NCBI GenBank assembly: GCA_011634665.1
Contig: WAEK01000014.1
Span: forward strand, 226,001-290,000
DNA: 64,000 nt
Direction of reading: 5' to 3'
Source: Mortierella sp. BCC40632
Taxonomy: Eukaryota; Mortierellomycota; Mortierellomycetes; Mortierellales; Mortierellaceae
Both the position numbers and the translations under genes were made by a program. Of this stretch, positions 45,701 through 58,791 are shown piece after piece. Each line of letters opens with the position of its first letter. Position 1 is the stretch's first letter. Under the pieces are notes generated by a model, which was not told where the DNA came from, ran no database searches, and was given only the letters and a program-made list of their open reading frames with translations.

Positions 45701-46712
45701 CCTGGGTCTCTAGTGAGGCGTTGTGAACATCGCAGGGGGAGGCCGAAGTGGCCATGCGGCTGCTGCTATTGTTGCCTGCGCCTTTGTTCGAGTGTCGATG
45801 CGTCTGCTGCTGCTCCTTGGGCTCCGTCTCCCATTCGGCCTGACCAGACGATGACCGGGAACGTGCCAGACGCGCATGCTCCGTGAGACCATGCATGCTA
45901 TTACTTTGACGGAAGTTTGGAGGATGAGGATGGTTACCGTTGCTGCTATTACTATTGCTGCCACTAGAACTCGCCAGAGCAGGGTCACTGCGACTCAAGG
46001 TGCGAGTATGGCGGTGGAGGGGGGTAGAGCGTTCTGGACCATTCGCACTTTGAACACGCGCTCGTTTGTAGAGCGGACTTGGTGGGGGCTTCCAAGCTTC
46101 GGTATCGTGCGCGTCCTCGGAACGCTGTGCAGTCCTTGCGCAGGAGGCAGCGGCGCGTGCAGAGGTAAGAGTGACAGTGGCCAAAGGCGATGCTAAAGGC
46201 GATGCCAAGGGCGAGGCAGGGGAAGCGGGGGCGGTGGGAGAAAGAGAAGAGGGAGTGGTAGGAACAATGTCAATTGTAGGATGGACAGTGGTAGTGTTCG
46301 TGGTCAGGGCCGGGTCGGAGGAAGCGGAAGAGGCAGTGGAGAGGAGACGCGAGGAGCGCTTCCCGGCGGGGCGTAGTGACGATCCGGGAGAACGGTGGAC
46401 AGGAGCGGTCGCTTGACCAGATCTGGGACGCACGGGAGAATCGCCAGCAGTCGAGGCGGAAGACGGGGCGACGCGCTCCCTAGGCAGCAGTGAAGACCTG
46501 CTGGACGGACGCGACCGTGCGGGAACATGTTGAAGTGGAAGGGGGTGAGGCGGTGAGGGCGAGAGAGGACAGGTGGACTGGGTCAAGTTTGTGTTTGGGT
46601 GGATGGGTGGGGAGGAAGGTGGTCGTGGGGAAGCGCGTGGACTAGGACGATCTGTGGCAGGGGAAGGGATGGCCGGGGCCGTATCCCGACGCAGCGGGCA
46701 AGGGTCGTCCAT
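41915..46712 (-). CDS. Large RING-H2 ubiquitin ligase candidate
   Basis: Four exons on the minus strand: 44247-46712, 42963-43993, 42786-42828 and 41915-42661; 1428 aa with phases 0, 2 and 0 matching. The first ~1150 residues are Ser/Pro/Thr-rich and disordered. They include a run of Thr, an Asp run (~780) and the helix [19 protein letters not shown] coiled-coil-like segment ([19 protein letters not shown]) follows. [26 protein letters not shown] precedes the C-terminal RING-H2: C-x2-C-x14-C-x-H-x2-H-x2-C-x10-C-x2-C (CTIC ... [14 protein letters not shown] ... CPIC). All eight zinc ligands are intact, so E2 binding and ubiquitin transfer are likely. Substrates are unknown. The ATG at 46712 is the first in frame; the frame stays open upstream to 46796, so a longer N-terminus or a further exon is possible. 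Confidence 0.82.
41999..42137 (-). other. RING-H2 domain coding segment
   Basis: Encodes the cross-brace zinc site with spacing C2C-14-C1H2H2C-10-C2C near the C-terminus of the E3 candidate. The Leu/Pro before the third Cys and the Trp after the sixth ligand, both typical E2 contacts, are present. Confidence 0.9.
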
Positions 46713-47049
46713 GCGGATGTTGTTTAAAGAAGGAGAAGGAGAAGAGGATGAGGAAGAGGAATAGGAAGAAGGAGAGGGACAAGAAGGGGTGGCCAAGGCG
46801 ACTGGAGATCAACGACGTGTTTCGGGATAGGCGGGGAGCTGTGCGATTATGTGAGAGAGGAGGAGGAGGAGGAGGAGGAGAGTCGGGGGTTGAGGAACGA
46901 CAGGAGCAGAGGAGGACGTGGGACGAAAGGATGAACGAGAGGAGAGAGAGAAATATTTTTTCTGGAGAGAGAGAGAGAGATATGAGCGGAGCGAGCGCGA
47001 GTGAGAGCGTGGGATCAGATCTTGGATTATCAAAATGAAGAAAAGAGAA

Positions 47050-47051
<2 letters not shown>

Positions 47052-47080
<29 letters not shown>
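47052..47080. repeat. (AT)n microsatellite
   Basis: Uninterrupted AT run of ~14 units, followed by further AT-rich near-repeats to ~47115. Confidence 0.9.
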
Positions 47081-47085
<5 letters not shown>

Positions 47086-47219
47086 TATATAATAATATAT
47101 AGATAGAGATATATATTAGAGAGAGAGAGAGAAAAAAAGAGAGAATGAGAAAGACGGGAATGGATGGGACTAAAGGAAAAGGACAAGACAGGATCGATCA
47201 AATCGGATTCGTGGATGTG

Positions 47220-47258
<39 letters not shown>
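47220..47258. repeat. Poly-A tract followed by (GA)n
   Basis: About 39 A residues directly joined to a GA tract that continues to ~47285. Confidence 0.9.
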
Positions 47259-47288
<30 letters not shown>

Positions 47289-47876
47289 AAGAGAGAGAGA
47301 AACAGAGAGAGAGAGAAAGAAGAAGAGAGAAGAGGAGGAGGAGCGAGCAAGATAAAGAGAAAGAGAGAGAGAGAGTGAGAAGTGAGCAGATATGCGGATG
47401 AGCAAATGAGAATCCGATGAATGCTAAGGAGACATTGATGCACCATGTCCTTTTTTTTTCCCCCCCCACTTTTCTCACTCTCTCACTCACTCTCTCACTC
47501 TCTCTCTCCCTGACCTAGCCTGGATATAGGCCTTTGCTCTTCCCTTGTCTTTCTCTGTTGACTTGTCTTGTGGGGCTCTTTGTGGATGGAGATGGAGAAA
47601 GATGACGAAGGGATGGATTCCCTTTTGCTTCTTCATGATCACTTTTTGATTGCGCACATCCTTCTTTCTCTCTGTCTGTCTCTGTCTCTCCGCATAGCGT
47701 CCGATGGGAAAGAAGGAGACCTGTTGTTGTTACATGTTGCATAGAAGCAGTAGGCCAAGGTCCAAGCCAAGCAACAAAGACAAAGACATGGTGGGGATAG
47801 GAAAGAGAAAGAGACACACATACCTCAGCAAGTGTCCCAAATATCTCTCCAGTAACCTCTGCCCATCTACGCGATC

Positions 47877-47878
<2 letters not shown>

Positions 47879-47923
<45 letters not shown>
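47879..47923. repeat. (CT)n microsatellite
   Basis: About 22 CT units without interruption. Confidence 0.9.
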
Positions 47924-47927
<4 letters not shown>

Positions 47928-50032
47928 GTACTCTCTCTCCCTTTCTGTCCACGCGCCAGGTCCCGGACAGGCTATGCAAGATCCCGTGGGCACAACAGGT
48001 TCTCCTCGATAGCATCCCCCCGATGTGGTCCCTTTGGCCTGCTGGGGAAGATATGAGCATGGACCAGCAGCATGACCATGTCCACTTGCTTGTCCATCCC
48101 ACCGCTGACCATCCTTTTTTTTTACCTCATTTCCACATTGGTGGTAGACACACGCGCCCACACACACGCACACGCACACACACACTCATGTTATTTGTCT
48201 TTCATCCACACAGCACATCGTCTCGCATTCTTTCTCTCTCTTTCCCTTTCTCTCTCCCACGGCACATGCGCGTTCACCCAGGCCAAGGGAGAAGGAAGGG
48301 GACAGAGAGAGAAGGTGTGTATGTGTGTGTGAGAGTGAGTGAGTTTGAGTAAAAAAAAAAATAGGAAGGACAACTACTAGAGTTTTTTTGCCTGAATACC
48401 AGAACAATGTATATACCGTGGACACCCCTTCGAGCCAGTCGGAACTTTGAACACACGCATGTACAACCATGACGGTAGTGCTGTAACTCTGCTACCAAGC
48501 GAGGAAAAAAGAAGAGAGAGAGAGAAAAAGAGAGAGAGGAGAGAGCGCGCCCTTTGCCCCCGCCAAGGTCAATGACAATGACGATGCTTGATGACGACGG
48601 TGTCGGACGAGAACAAGTGAGAAAGAGCGAGAGAGAGAGCCTGACTGGGTTGCTCTCCTCTCACTCTTTCACCTTCCTTTCCTCACTCTTTCTCACCCAT
48701 CTCGTTCCTAGGTCTCGCTCAAGCTCTCTGTTGTGAGCCGTGACGCCTGAACGTCGCCAGCAGCATCCGTCGGCCTTTTTTTTTTTTTTTTTTTTTTTGC
48801 TAGGGTTAGCTCTTTGGGGAGCTGAGCCAGCTCTAGGGGAAGTGGGGGAGCGGGAGTAGGGGGGGAGAAGGTAGGTTGGTAGGAGAACGGGGGAGACAGG
48901 ATGGATGGAGGAGCAAAAAGAAAGAGACGAGCAAGACGCCATGAGTGCCGGGTCATGAAAACGTCTGAAAGAGAAGTAACAGTAGATCCTTTGTCCATCG
49001 CATCGCGCTGAGAAAAGAAAGAAAGAAAGAGAGCTCAGCTATACTTGCAATGCAATTAACCCAATCGGACCGTGGACCATGTCTCGTTTCGCGCCTCAAC
49101 CATTCTATCCTCCTCAACCTCCATCCCTTTCTTTCTCTCCATCCCCCCTACTACCATGGGCTGTTTTTTTTTTTTTTTTTTCTTGTGATCTTGGTTGCTT
49201 GAGTTAGCCATGCATGGCGGCTCTCTCGCCATCGCTCTCGCCGACTCTTATGTTCTTTGTTCTGTGCTCTCTTATTCTCTCGCATTGGCCTGGCCTGGCC
49301 TGGCCTGGCCCCGAATGACAAGGAGAGAAAAGAAAGATAGAAAGAGAAGGGAATACTGTGAAAGCGGACCCCAAGGACAACGCGGCGGCGACGCAACACT
49401 CGCGAAAACACAAGATGGACGCACTCCAAGAACACAAATGCATTATTATCCGCACACATTCACACACACACAGAGAGATGCACAACATACACAACACCCT
49501 TGGGAATGCGAGACAAAACGCACACACATCGGCGAGGCGGATGGGCAGGGGCAGAAAGGGAGGGAACACGATGTCACCTTTCCTCATTTTTTCTTTCTTT
49601 TTTTTTTAAAAAAAAAATGGAGGGAGAACAAAAGTGTGCCCGCGCCCAAAGGACCAACACGGCGCAGGTTTGGGTCCGTGTTTGTAGGACAATGTCGCAT
49701 TCTGCTCGCCTACGCCTCCTCCTGCTCCTCCTCTCTTTCCTTCTCCTTCCTATCCCCCCCCTGTCCGGCTGCACTACCTACTTTGCTTCACTGTCGCGCA
49801 TCATTGCTCTGCCGCGCATTCTCTGCCGCGCATTCCCTCAATCATGAATGCACCAAGGTCGGACCGAACCTGACTTCCTTCATCCTTTTTCTTTTCCACC
49901 TTGGCCGCAATAGGGCATCCGGATCCGTGTATGCACATATTACGAGTATACTATTCTCCTCCTCCAAAGGATGCATACTTGTATCTTTTTTTCCTTCTCC
50001 ACATTTGGCTCTGCAAGGTCAGTCTCCGACTC

Positions 50033-50073
<41 letters not shown>

Positions 50074-50194
50074 TACTTGAATAATGCAAACTATCAACTC
50101 AGAGAACACTTCTTCTTCACTCATAAACTTCTACTCAACCCTGAAATCAAATCTTCCCCAGCCTCAGTCCCCCCAACCTGGGAGTCAAGTCCAG

Positions 50195-50200
50195 TCCAGT

Positions 50201-50230
<30 letters not shown>
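50195..50230. repeat. CCAGA/CCAGT pentanucleotide repeat
   Basis: CCAGT units turn into CCAGA units, about seven in total. Confidence 0.8.
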
Positions 50231-50231
<1 letters not shown>

Positions 50232-52896
50232 CTGACCTAACCCAACTAAACCCTAGTGAACAACATCAAAAAAAGAGAGAACCCTCCCCCCCAGAATATG
50301 TGTGAATGTTGTGTCTGTGTGTGTGTGCGTGTGTGTGTGTCTGTGTGCGTTTCCCCCTTTCGTCCTCCTTGGCTGCCTTGGCTGCGTCGCAATGCATGTG
50401 TTGTTTCACCTCCGCGCCTAGGGAGCCAGTCACTTATCTGTTACTCTACTCTCTCGTTCACTCGCTCACTCACATCACTTTCTGCTTCTGACTCTGTCCA
50501 GACTCAGCTTTTATTCACACCCACACACTCATGTTCACTCACAATTCTCCTTTTGCCGGGATCACGTAAGGGACGCAATTGAGAGTTGAGCGCGCGACTC
50601 TTTCTTTTTGTCCGCAACGACGCGAGAATGTTTTTTTTTCCCCTTACTACTGTCATGGCCGTGCACTTTTATCCTCCTTCCCTCCCTCCCCCTACCACCA
50701 CCCCCAATGCTTCTTCTGCTGATACACGGACTAAGGATCTCTTCCCCTTTCTCTGCCTTTTTTGGGGAGAAGGGAGAGGACCTTTCTTTTTTTCTTCCTC
50801 TTCCTGCATGCCATTTTTTTTTTCCCTGTCGCCTCACATGCTGTCCCGTTTCCTCTTCTTTCTTCCCAGGTTCCCCGGCCCAACCGAGGACTACTCCTCA
50901 CGTTCTTTGTGGGTCCCTCATGCGAAGATCGGAGGTCGACTGTCCTGTGATAAATGCCTCTTACTCTCATTCTTTCTTTCCCCTCTTTTTTTTTTTTTTT
51001 TTTTTTTTTGGCGCGCGCAAAATACACGATCCGAGCAACAAAAAAAGAAAAGAGATCTCTGTGAACACACAAAGAAGAGTTGTGTATGCGTATTGTTGTG
51101 CGTCCTGTGTTGTGTTCGTGTGTGACAAAGCCAGCCGGACCAGTATTCAGGCAAGCAAAGCAGGATGCAAGAAAGAGAGGATCCCCCTTCTTTGGGCATC
51201 GATGTTGTGTTCACTGTGCACATGTTGCTCTGTCCATCCCCCCTCTTCTCCCTGTCCCCTTTTTTTCCTTCTCAGCTTATCCCATTCTCTTCCTCATCCC
51301 CCTCTCCCCGTTCTCTTTTTGCATGAATCGAAAGATGGATGGGAAACGAACCAACGCACTCGCTCACTCGCACAATTGTGTGTGATGGACACTCGCTGGC
51401 AGGTCAAGGGATGAATGGAGGAAGGAGGAAGGGGACAGAGAAAGAGAAAGAAAAAGATAGAGAGAAAAGTGGTTTAGAGAACTGCGGAGGTTCGGGTTTG
51501 CAAAGCCGCCGCTGTTATCCCCCTCTCCTCTTCTTCCTCCCCTCTCGGTTCCCCAACCCCAGGCTCTTCCCCCTCCTTTCCTAACGCCTTGACTCCGTCT
51601 TTTTTTTTTTTTTTTTGTTAATATATATGGATGGACTGATGTGTGTGTTGCTGCGGTGGGGATAGAATACAACTGACTTCCCTCTCCCATGCCCTTTGTC
51701 TCCTTGATCCTAATGTAAAACCCTCAGAGAAAAAAAATAATGTTTCGTATCGTTTCGTTTTTTTTTTTTTTTTTTTTTTTTTTTCCTCCTCACCTCACCT
51801 CACCTTACCTTACCTCCCTCACCGCCTCTCTCTCCTCCTTAGTCCTTCTGATCCCTCCAAACTCATTTCCTTTCTCCTACTATCTATCCACTGCGGAAGA
51901 AATAAGATGGACTTTGGAGATAAACAACCTTGGAATGCCCCTCCCCTAAAAGTTCGGAGAGTCAGATTATTAACCATCTTCCTCCCCCTCCCTTTCCCAT
52001 CATGAGGTAGGAAAAAAGAGACAGAGAGAAGCTAGTTTGCACGGGCCTGCCACCTACCGAATCATATGCTTTCCATGATCCGCGTCTGGCTTATTTTATT
52101 TTGTTGTTGTTTCCTCCTCTAGTCTGTCTATACTACCAACGAAGAACAGTGAAAGATAAAGAAAAGAAAAAGAGCGTGATCGAGAGAAAGAACAAAGTAT
52201 AATTGCAGGTAGAACTGTTGTTTGTGTGTGTATCCATTTGGAAATGGTGCGTGTGAACAAGAATGGGTTTCATGCATAGGCAAAGGGTCCTGTTGTGACT
52301 TTTTGACAACAGACCAAAGCCAACCTGTCGTCGCTGATCGTAAAGCTCATAGTCAAAGACAAAGAAAGGACTAACAGGGGACAAAGAATCAGGGTTTCTC
52401 TCTCTCTCGTTTTTTTCTATCCCTTTGGCAGCGTCCTTACATCCTACCTTGCCTTACCCTACCCCACCCTACCATCCAACAATGCCCTCAATGCGATGAG
52501 AAAAAGACAAGAAAAGCCCTGGAAAACTGGCGAAACAAGGTTAATGAGCGCTGATTTGGCAAAATGGTACCTGAACCAAGCTACACGCACAACACAACAC
52601 ACGGCATTTCCTGCATCGCCTTCTTCCCTTTTCGTTCTGCTCTGCTCTCTCTCTCTTTTTTCCTCTTCAGACCCCTGGACCTGATTTAAGGTTTGTCGGA
52701 AGCTGGGTCGAAATAGACCTATTATGTCACCGCGCACCTCCTCTCTCTTCCTGCCCCATGAACTGGTAGGGGAAAAGAGAGAGAGGGGAGGAGCAGCTTT
52801 TCAGAACATGCATTTTCGTAGACTGTAAACCCTTTTTTTCTCACCCACCCTTCAACAGTTTGCGTGTACTGCACAAATACGGAGCATAAACAACCC

Positions 52897-53029
<133 letters not shown>

Positions 53030-53487
53030 ACATAACACATACACATACACACACACACACATACACCTATACCACACCCAAACGCAAATCTACACGCCAA
53101 ATAGACTCTTTTTTTTTAATGGTGGACTGGGTCCCATCTTTTGGTATCTTGCAATCTCATCTATACACGCCCAGAGATATAAAGGGAATAGGGGAAGAAG
53201 TCTTCAAGGTCTATTCTCTTTCTTTTTTTGTCCTTTTGGCCCCCCCCTCCCTCATTTTTTTTTTTTTTTTTTTTCTTGGTTGGATGGTTGGTTGGTTGGA
53301 TGATTGGTTGGATAGTTGGTCGGAAAGGATGTCTGGAAGAAAAAAAAAAAGGAAAGGGATAATTGTGTGGTAAAAAAAAAAAAAAATAAAAAGGAATTAT
53401 ATAGGCTAGCTCCTTTTTCTTTTTTTCTTTTCTTTTTTTTTTTTTTTTTTTTCTATTTTTTCCTTTCCTTCATTCTTTTTCTTTTTT

Positions 53488-55922
53488 TTACTGCTGCCTA
53501 GTGCCTTCTCCTTCCCACCACCGGTTCATCGAGCTAGCATCGCTCAACATCGTGTCCCGAGCATTACCTCCTCCAAGCGTAGGTGTCAATCGACCTCCCG
53601 AACTACCTCCCGCCAAAGGACTACTCGTCATCATCGAACCCTGAACACCCGGAATGATCACCGTACTATCCCGAATCGAAGAATTTCGTCGAGGCAAATG
53701 CACTGGTGAAGACGATCGAGAGGGCAAGGACGATCTGGGCGAATTCCTTCCGCCGTTTTGAGAGGGGGATCTTCTTCCTTCCTGATCTTCCTCTCGCAAG
53801 GTCATCGGTTGCATCGAATGCATATTCACTTCCTCAAATTCATCCTCATCCTCGTTCAATGCTGACTCGTCCACAAACATGACACAGACAACGGGGAAGG
53901 CTCCCTCATTGGACGTGTTCATGTTCACTCCTACGGCCCATCCATCATCAAACACGCGTTGAACATTAATGATGTCGCCTGGCGTCAAGTCCAGCTCGTC
54001 CGCCATTGATGCCTGGTAAGGGTACAATGCCTGACAATACGATTGCTTTCCTGTTGCTTCATGTCCCATTGCTGCTCCTGCCATGCCTGCTGCAGCTGCA
54101 GCTCCCACGGCTCCTGCTCCGGCCATGGAAACTCCTGAAGGATGAATAGGGCCTAGATTCTTGGGTTCCACGTTGATGGGAGGCAAGGTAGTCATAGGGA
54201 TTGGATAGGCTTCCTCCTGAAGTTTAGGATTCGAAATATTATAACCATGACTCGAGTTGGAAAGTTTTCGACTCATGTTGGCACCTCCTTTGCCTCCACC
54301 AGCCGCCATATCTGCACCTGTTCCATAGGGGGATTGAGAATGACGTCTCGATCGACGGATACAAACAAACAACGCTGCAGCCAACAAGATCACTCCTGCA
54401 ACTGATCCTCCAATGATGCCTCCTAATTGTGCGGTCGAAAGTCCAGACTTGGCTTCATTGTTTGTGTCGCCTCCTCCAGGTGTGACCGAAGGTGGGGTCA
54501 AAGATCCAGAAGTCGAGGAGCCGGGCAAGCCAGTGGTTGAAGTAGCATAGTTACAAGTCGAGGCTGCATCCGCACAGCAAGTTGCTGTCTGGTTGGTCTT
54601 GCAAAACTCGCATCGGGCCAACTCAGTTCCAAGTCCTATGAGAGTAGATGAAAATCAAGAAAGAAAAGAATGTCAGGTTGCAGGTCAGGGAAACGAGTCA
54701 GGAATTGGAGCATGCGTTTGGCAATGTGAAAGGGTGGGCTGTTTGTTGGTTCACTCATGTGGTAGATTGGTGATGAGAAGGAGGGGTGGGGGGGGGGGAT
54801 GGGAGAGAAAGGGTAAGGGAGGAATTGAGGCAACAGCTGGTCAGTCTGAAGCAGGTCGACAATGACAAAAGGGCCACGTTCGGGCAAAAGACCAATCATC
54901 CAATGTAGCAGATCGTCTGACCATGTGGCCTGCCTGCATACAAGTGAGGATTGTCAGGCGCGTGTGCGAAGAGTAAGACAGCCAGGCGCACGGCCAAAGC
55001 ACAGGGCAACAACAACAGCATCCTTTGCCGCAGTGTGTTCGTGAAGAAAAAAAAAGGAGTTGCAAAAAAAAAAAAGGGCACTTTGTGTATGGTGATTCAG
55101 TGATTCGACCTCCCTGCAGGGGAGAGAGTGAGAAACAGAGAGAGACAGAGTGACGCCCCTCTCTCCATCTCTCTTCTATCTCTCTCAAAACCCAGACATC
55201 GGCAAAAGAACGACATGCTTTGTCGACCGCAGGTCCATGCGTGGTGGCAAGAGCCGAAAAGGAACAAACAAGATAAAAGATAGAAGAGAGGCAGACAGAC
55301 AGAGAGAGAGAAAGATTGACATACCGCAGGTTGCTGCCTCGTTCTTTGTTGCATCTACACAGTCAGTAGCCGTACTCTGCAGACCGCGCCAGAATCCTGG
55401 TTCATTGCCAGAGCAAATCCTCTTCACGACTGCAAGACCATCGTTCGCACTCTTGTCCGTAGGGCAACGACTCTGGACCATGGAGGCAAGACTTTGCTCA
55501 TACAAAGAGCATGAACTCTTACACGTGGCTGGAGAAGACGTCGCATTAGTGGAGCAGGCCAAGGATGCATCGTCTTGCACAATATATGAACAGAGGATAG
55601 TAGTCTGGTACTGGATATGGACAGTCGAGTTGTAGCCTGTGCAGGAGGTTGAGGTTTGGAAACCAGTAGCATTCAAGGCCGCTTGGTCAAACTCGGCCAA
55701 GTTGGTGAATGACTGCATAATGATTCCACCACCCGTCAGTCGAGCAGCTGCAGCGGTGTCGACCTGGTAGCTGGCAAAGGCGGGGCATGCTTTGGAGCCG
55801 GCCAGTGAGACACAGGCCGAGTCAGCGAGACCGAGACAGGCGGCTAGGAGTGCGACGGTCGAGGTCAACAGGGTCCGTTTTCGCCATGTCGACAAAGATG
55901 TGGTTGGGGTAGAGGACGTCAT
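53488..55922 (-). CDS. Fus1-like type I membrane protein with cytoplasmic SH3 domain
   Basis: Two exons on the minus strand: 55325-55922 and 53488-54635; 581 aa. The N-terminus holds a signal segment (TLLTSTVALLAACLGLADSA, ~18-37). A Cys-rich ectodomain (~39-240, at least 14 Cys, ending CEFCKTNQTATCC) with N-glycosylation sites follows, then a Ser/Thr/Pro/Gly stalk. The TM helix is LGGIIGGSVAGVILLAAALFVC, with stop-transfer RRSRRH. In the tail an SH3 domain begins with ALYPYQASMADELDLTPGDII, continues with DDGWAVGVN and ends with GAFPVVCV; the ALYPY, Trp and GxFP ligand-pocket residues are present. A Ser/Pro-rich end follows. This layout resembles fungal Fus1-type proteins that link the cell surface to polarity or fusion machinery. 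The start is the first ATG (55922). The intron is 689 bp. Confidence 0.87.
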
Positions 55923-56290
55923 GGAGTAGGCTGATCTCGTTGGCGTCGAGTGTGTCCCTGAGGTCACTCAGGATGATACGGTATGATACGATTTGTGAGG
56001 AGGAGAAAGAGAGGGGGAGCGAGAGAGAGAGAGAGGGGGAGAGCAGGAGAAAAAGAGAAAGAGAAAAAGAGAGAGAAAGAGAGAAGGTTGATCGCTACTG
56101 TTTGGCTGCTGTTGCTACTGCTTGCTGCTGTAAGTGGTGGCAGCAATCGTTGAGATAGAGAAAAAAAGAGAGAGTCGGGTGGGGGGTTTGGGCGAGTAAC
56201 AGGGTTGGCGGTGGCTCGCTGTTTTTTTTTTTTTCTTGACAGGGCAGGGGGAGGAGGAAGAGAGTCCTGGTCGTTGTTTTTTTACGGTTT

Positions 56291-56317
<27 letters not shown>

Positions 56318-56321
<4 letters not shown>

Positions 56322-56324
56322 ATA
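56318..56324 (-). promoter_or_regulatory. TATA-like box of SH3 membrane protein gene
   Basis: TATAAAA on the minus strand about 396 bases before the ATG at 55922, at the edge of a poly-T tract. Weak support. Confidence 0.3.
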
Positions 56325-56532
56325 TCCAAGGTGTGGTTATGACTTGGCTGTGGGGAGTTGAGAACAAGGTTTCTGTGTCGAGAGGACCTATAATTACTAT
56401 TGTTCTAGCCTATTGGGAGAGAGAAAGGGAGAGAGTTAGAAAAGAGAGTTAGAGAGGCAGGAAGGGCAGGTGGCCAGGCTGGGTCAGTCAGGTTGAGAAG
56501 AAGAGAGGGAGAGAGAGGAGAGGAGAGGAGAG

Positions 56533-56700
56533 GAGGAGATGAGAGAAGTGAGAAGAGAGAGAGAAGAGAGAAGAGAGAGAGAAGAGAGAAGAGAGAGAGA
56601 AGAGAGAAGAGAGAGAGAAGAGAGAAGAGAGAGAGAAGAGAGAGAGAAGAGAGAAGAGAGAGAAGAGAGAGAAGAGAGCGAGAAAAAGAAAGATAGAAAG
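56533..56700. repeat. GA-only minisatellite with ~19-base units
   Basis: About eight imperfect copies of AGAGAAGAGAGAGAAGAGA-type units, purine-only over ~170 bases, so able to form triplex DNA. Confidence 0.8.
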
Positions 56701-58750
56701 AAAGAAAGAAAAGGAGAAACAGCTGGACCAGTAACCCATTTCCCGTTCATGAAAAATAGACCATCGCCATCACTCTAGCGGAGGACCAGAGTGGCTCAAA
56801 TCGAGACTGATTTTTTCTTATTCTATTATTCCCAGGGCAATGATAAATGAGGAGGAGGATCCAACGCTCCACCGTCAATTCCTCCTCCTCCTCCCCCCCC
56901 ATCACCAGGTGATGCTCTACTACTGGACCATGTTTCGGGGTGGGGTTTTGCCTCGGTTCCTGAGATCCTTATAGATATGGGACCTTTTTCTCTTTGACTC
57001 GATCTCTACTCTCTCGAGTGACGAGTGAACAGGGTCAAAAGAGAATACACACACACATACAATGGTCCAGGCTGTGTAGTTTTTGGGCAAGGTGAAGTAG
57101 ATTGAGAGCCAGGACAGATGTTGACAAACCCGCTCTGTCCTTTCTTTCTCTATCTTTTTTTGCTCAGAGACAATCGAAAAGGAAGACTCGGAAAACACCC
57201 ATGGACTGATAGACAAGACAGAAGCAAGAGAAGGTCCTCACTGACAAGAGCAGACATAATATTCTCTTTTCTCTCTCTCTCTCTCTCTCAAGCACACAAC
57301 ACACTCACACTCACACACTCACACAACACTCTCTCTCTCTTTCTGTTTTTTCTGTCTGTTTGTATGCTGAGAGCAGGAGCAAGAGAGGAGCAAGAGAGGA
57401 GCAGAGGAGTGAAGCAGAAGCAAGGAAATGTGTGTGTGAGAGAGTGAGAGAGAGAGAGCAGAGCAGGTCTCTACACCTTTTTGTTGGATGAGATGTGAAT
57501 GAATGCCAGTCCGAGTCAGGACAAGGTCCAATGGAAAGAGAAGGAGAAAAAGAATGAAAGAGGAAAAAAGAGAGAGAATCGGTCTTGTCTCTGTCTCCTG
57601 TCTCCTGCGGACCCAGGGATAATCAACCACAGTGCCTGAGTATTGTCGTTGCTGTTGTTGTTGTTGCTGTCGTTGCTGTTGTTGCTTGAGTACCAGTACC
57701 AGTACCAGTACCAGCAGCATGCGACAAGAGCAACAACAACAGACAGTAGTGGTTTTTTTTTTCTTTTTTTTTTTTTTTTTTTTTCCGAGATGGGCTAGTT
57801 GAGCGTACCTGTTTTAGGTGAGGAACGAAGCGAGAATGGAAAGGAGGGTTAAGGGAGAGAAAAGTTGTTTTCTGAGGAATGAATAGCCGATGGAGCAAGG
57901 AAGGGGTCGATGAGAGAATGAAGGTCGATGGCGTGAATGGAGGAGAGGAAATGAGTAGAGGAGAGAGGAGTGAGGAGGAGAGAGGAGGAGAGAGATGGAG
58001 AAAGAAGAAGAAGAGGAGGAGGAGGAGGAGGAGGAGAGTGATCAGAGGGAATGGGATCGGGGCGATCGTCGAATGCAAGAGAGGAGGAGGAAGGAAGGAT
58101 GGAGTGCCGATGCCGATGCAGAAGAAGAAGAAAAGAAGAAAAAGAAACCCGCGGGCAAGGCAAACGGAAAAAAGTAATAAATAGCACGACAGGGGAGGGG
58201 GGGGGGGAGTAGGGGCACAAGTAGGCTGAGAGAGACTCTCTCTTTTCTTTGACCAACCATCATTTCTCTCTCTCTCTCTTCTCTCTTACAAACCCAATTA
58301 CCCTTCTCCTTCCCACCGCCTGAACATGACCGAGACAGATGAACGGATAGACGGGGGGCAACACACTCTTTAATCACTTTTTCTCTCTCTCTCTCTCTCT
58401 CTCCGCCTAATGGATGATGATGAACGGATTAAAAGAGCGAAACGGACAATCAGACGGGGCCTGTGTGTCCACGCCACGCCACACCCACACACACCCACAC
58501 ACACATCGAGACACAGACCCAGACACAGAACTCATTAAACCCCATTCTCCTCTTCCTATCTCGAGGGCGCAGGCCGTTGAGGCCAGGAACAGTCCCACTT
58601 TTCTTCTTCTTCCTTCACTTCTTTCTTTCTTTCATTCTTCCTCTTCTTCTACTTTTCTCCCTTCTTCTCTCTTTCCCTTTCTCTTTCACACAGCTATTTC
58701 CCCAGTTTCCTTTTTCCCATTCTCTATACTTGTTGTCTAGTCTGTCCACT

Positions 58751-58751
<1 letters not shown>

Positions 58752-58788
<37 letters not shown>
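58752..58788. repeat. Poly-A tract (~37 bases)
   Basis: Uninterrupted A run in intergenic DNA. Confidence 0.9.

Positions 58789-58791
<3 letters not shown>

Noticed and set aside
46713..46796. N-terminal extension of the RING gene from a TTG codon
   Set aside because: No ATG in the added stretch; the ATG at 46712 is preferred, although an upstream exon cannot be excluded.
49195..51414. Frames of 179-281 codons in the repeat-rich interval
   Set aside because: Composition is almost only Phe, Ser, Leu, Arg and Cys from CT-rich DNA, with overlapping frames of equal length and no motif.
57319..57720. Minus-strand frame with a Gln run
   Set aside because: It derives from CAA/CAG and TACCAG repeats in CT-rich intergenic DNA, and no splice-compatible partner exon was found.
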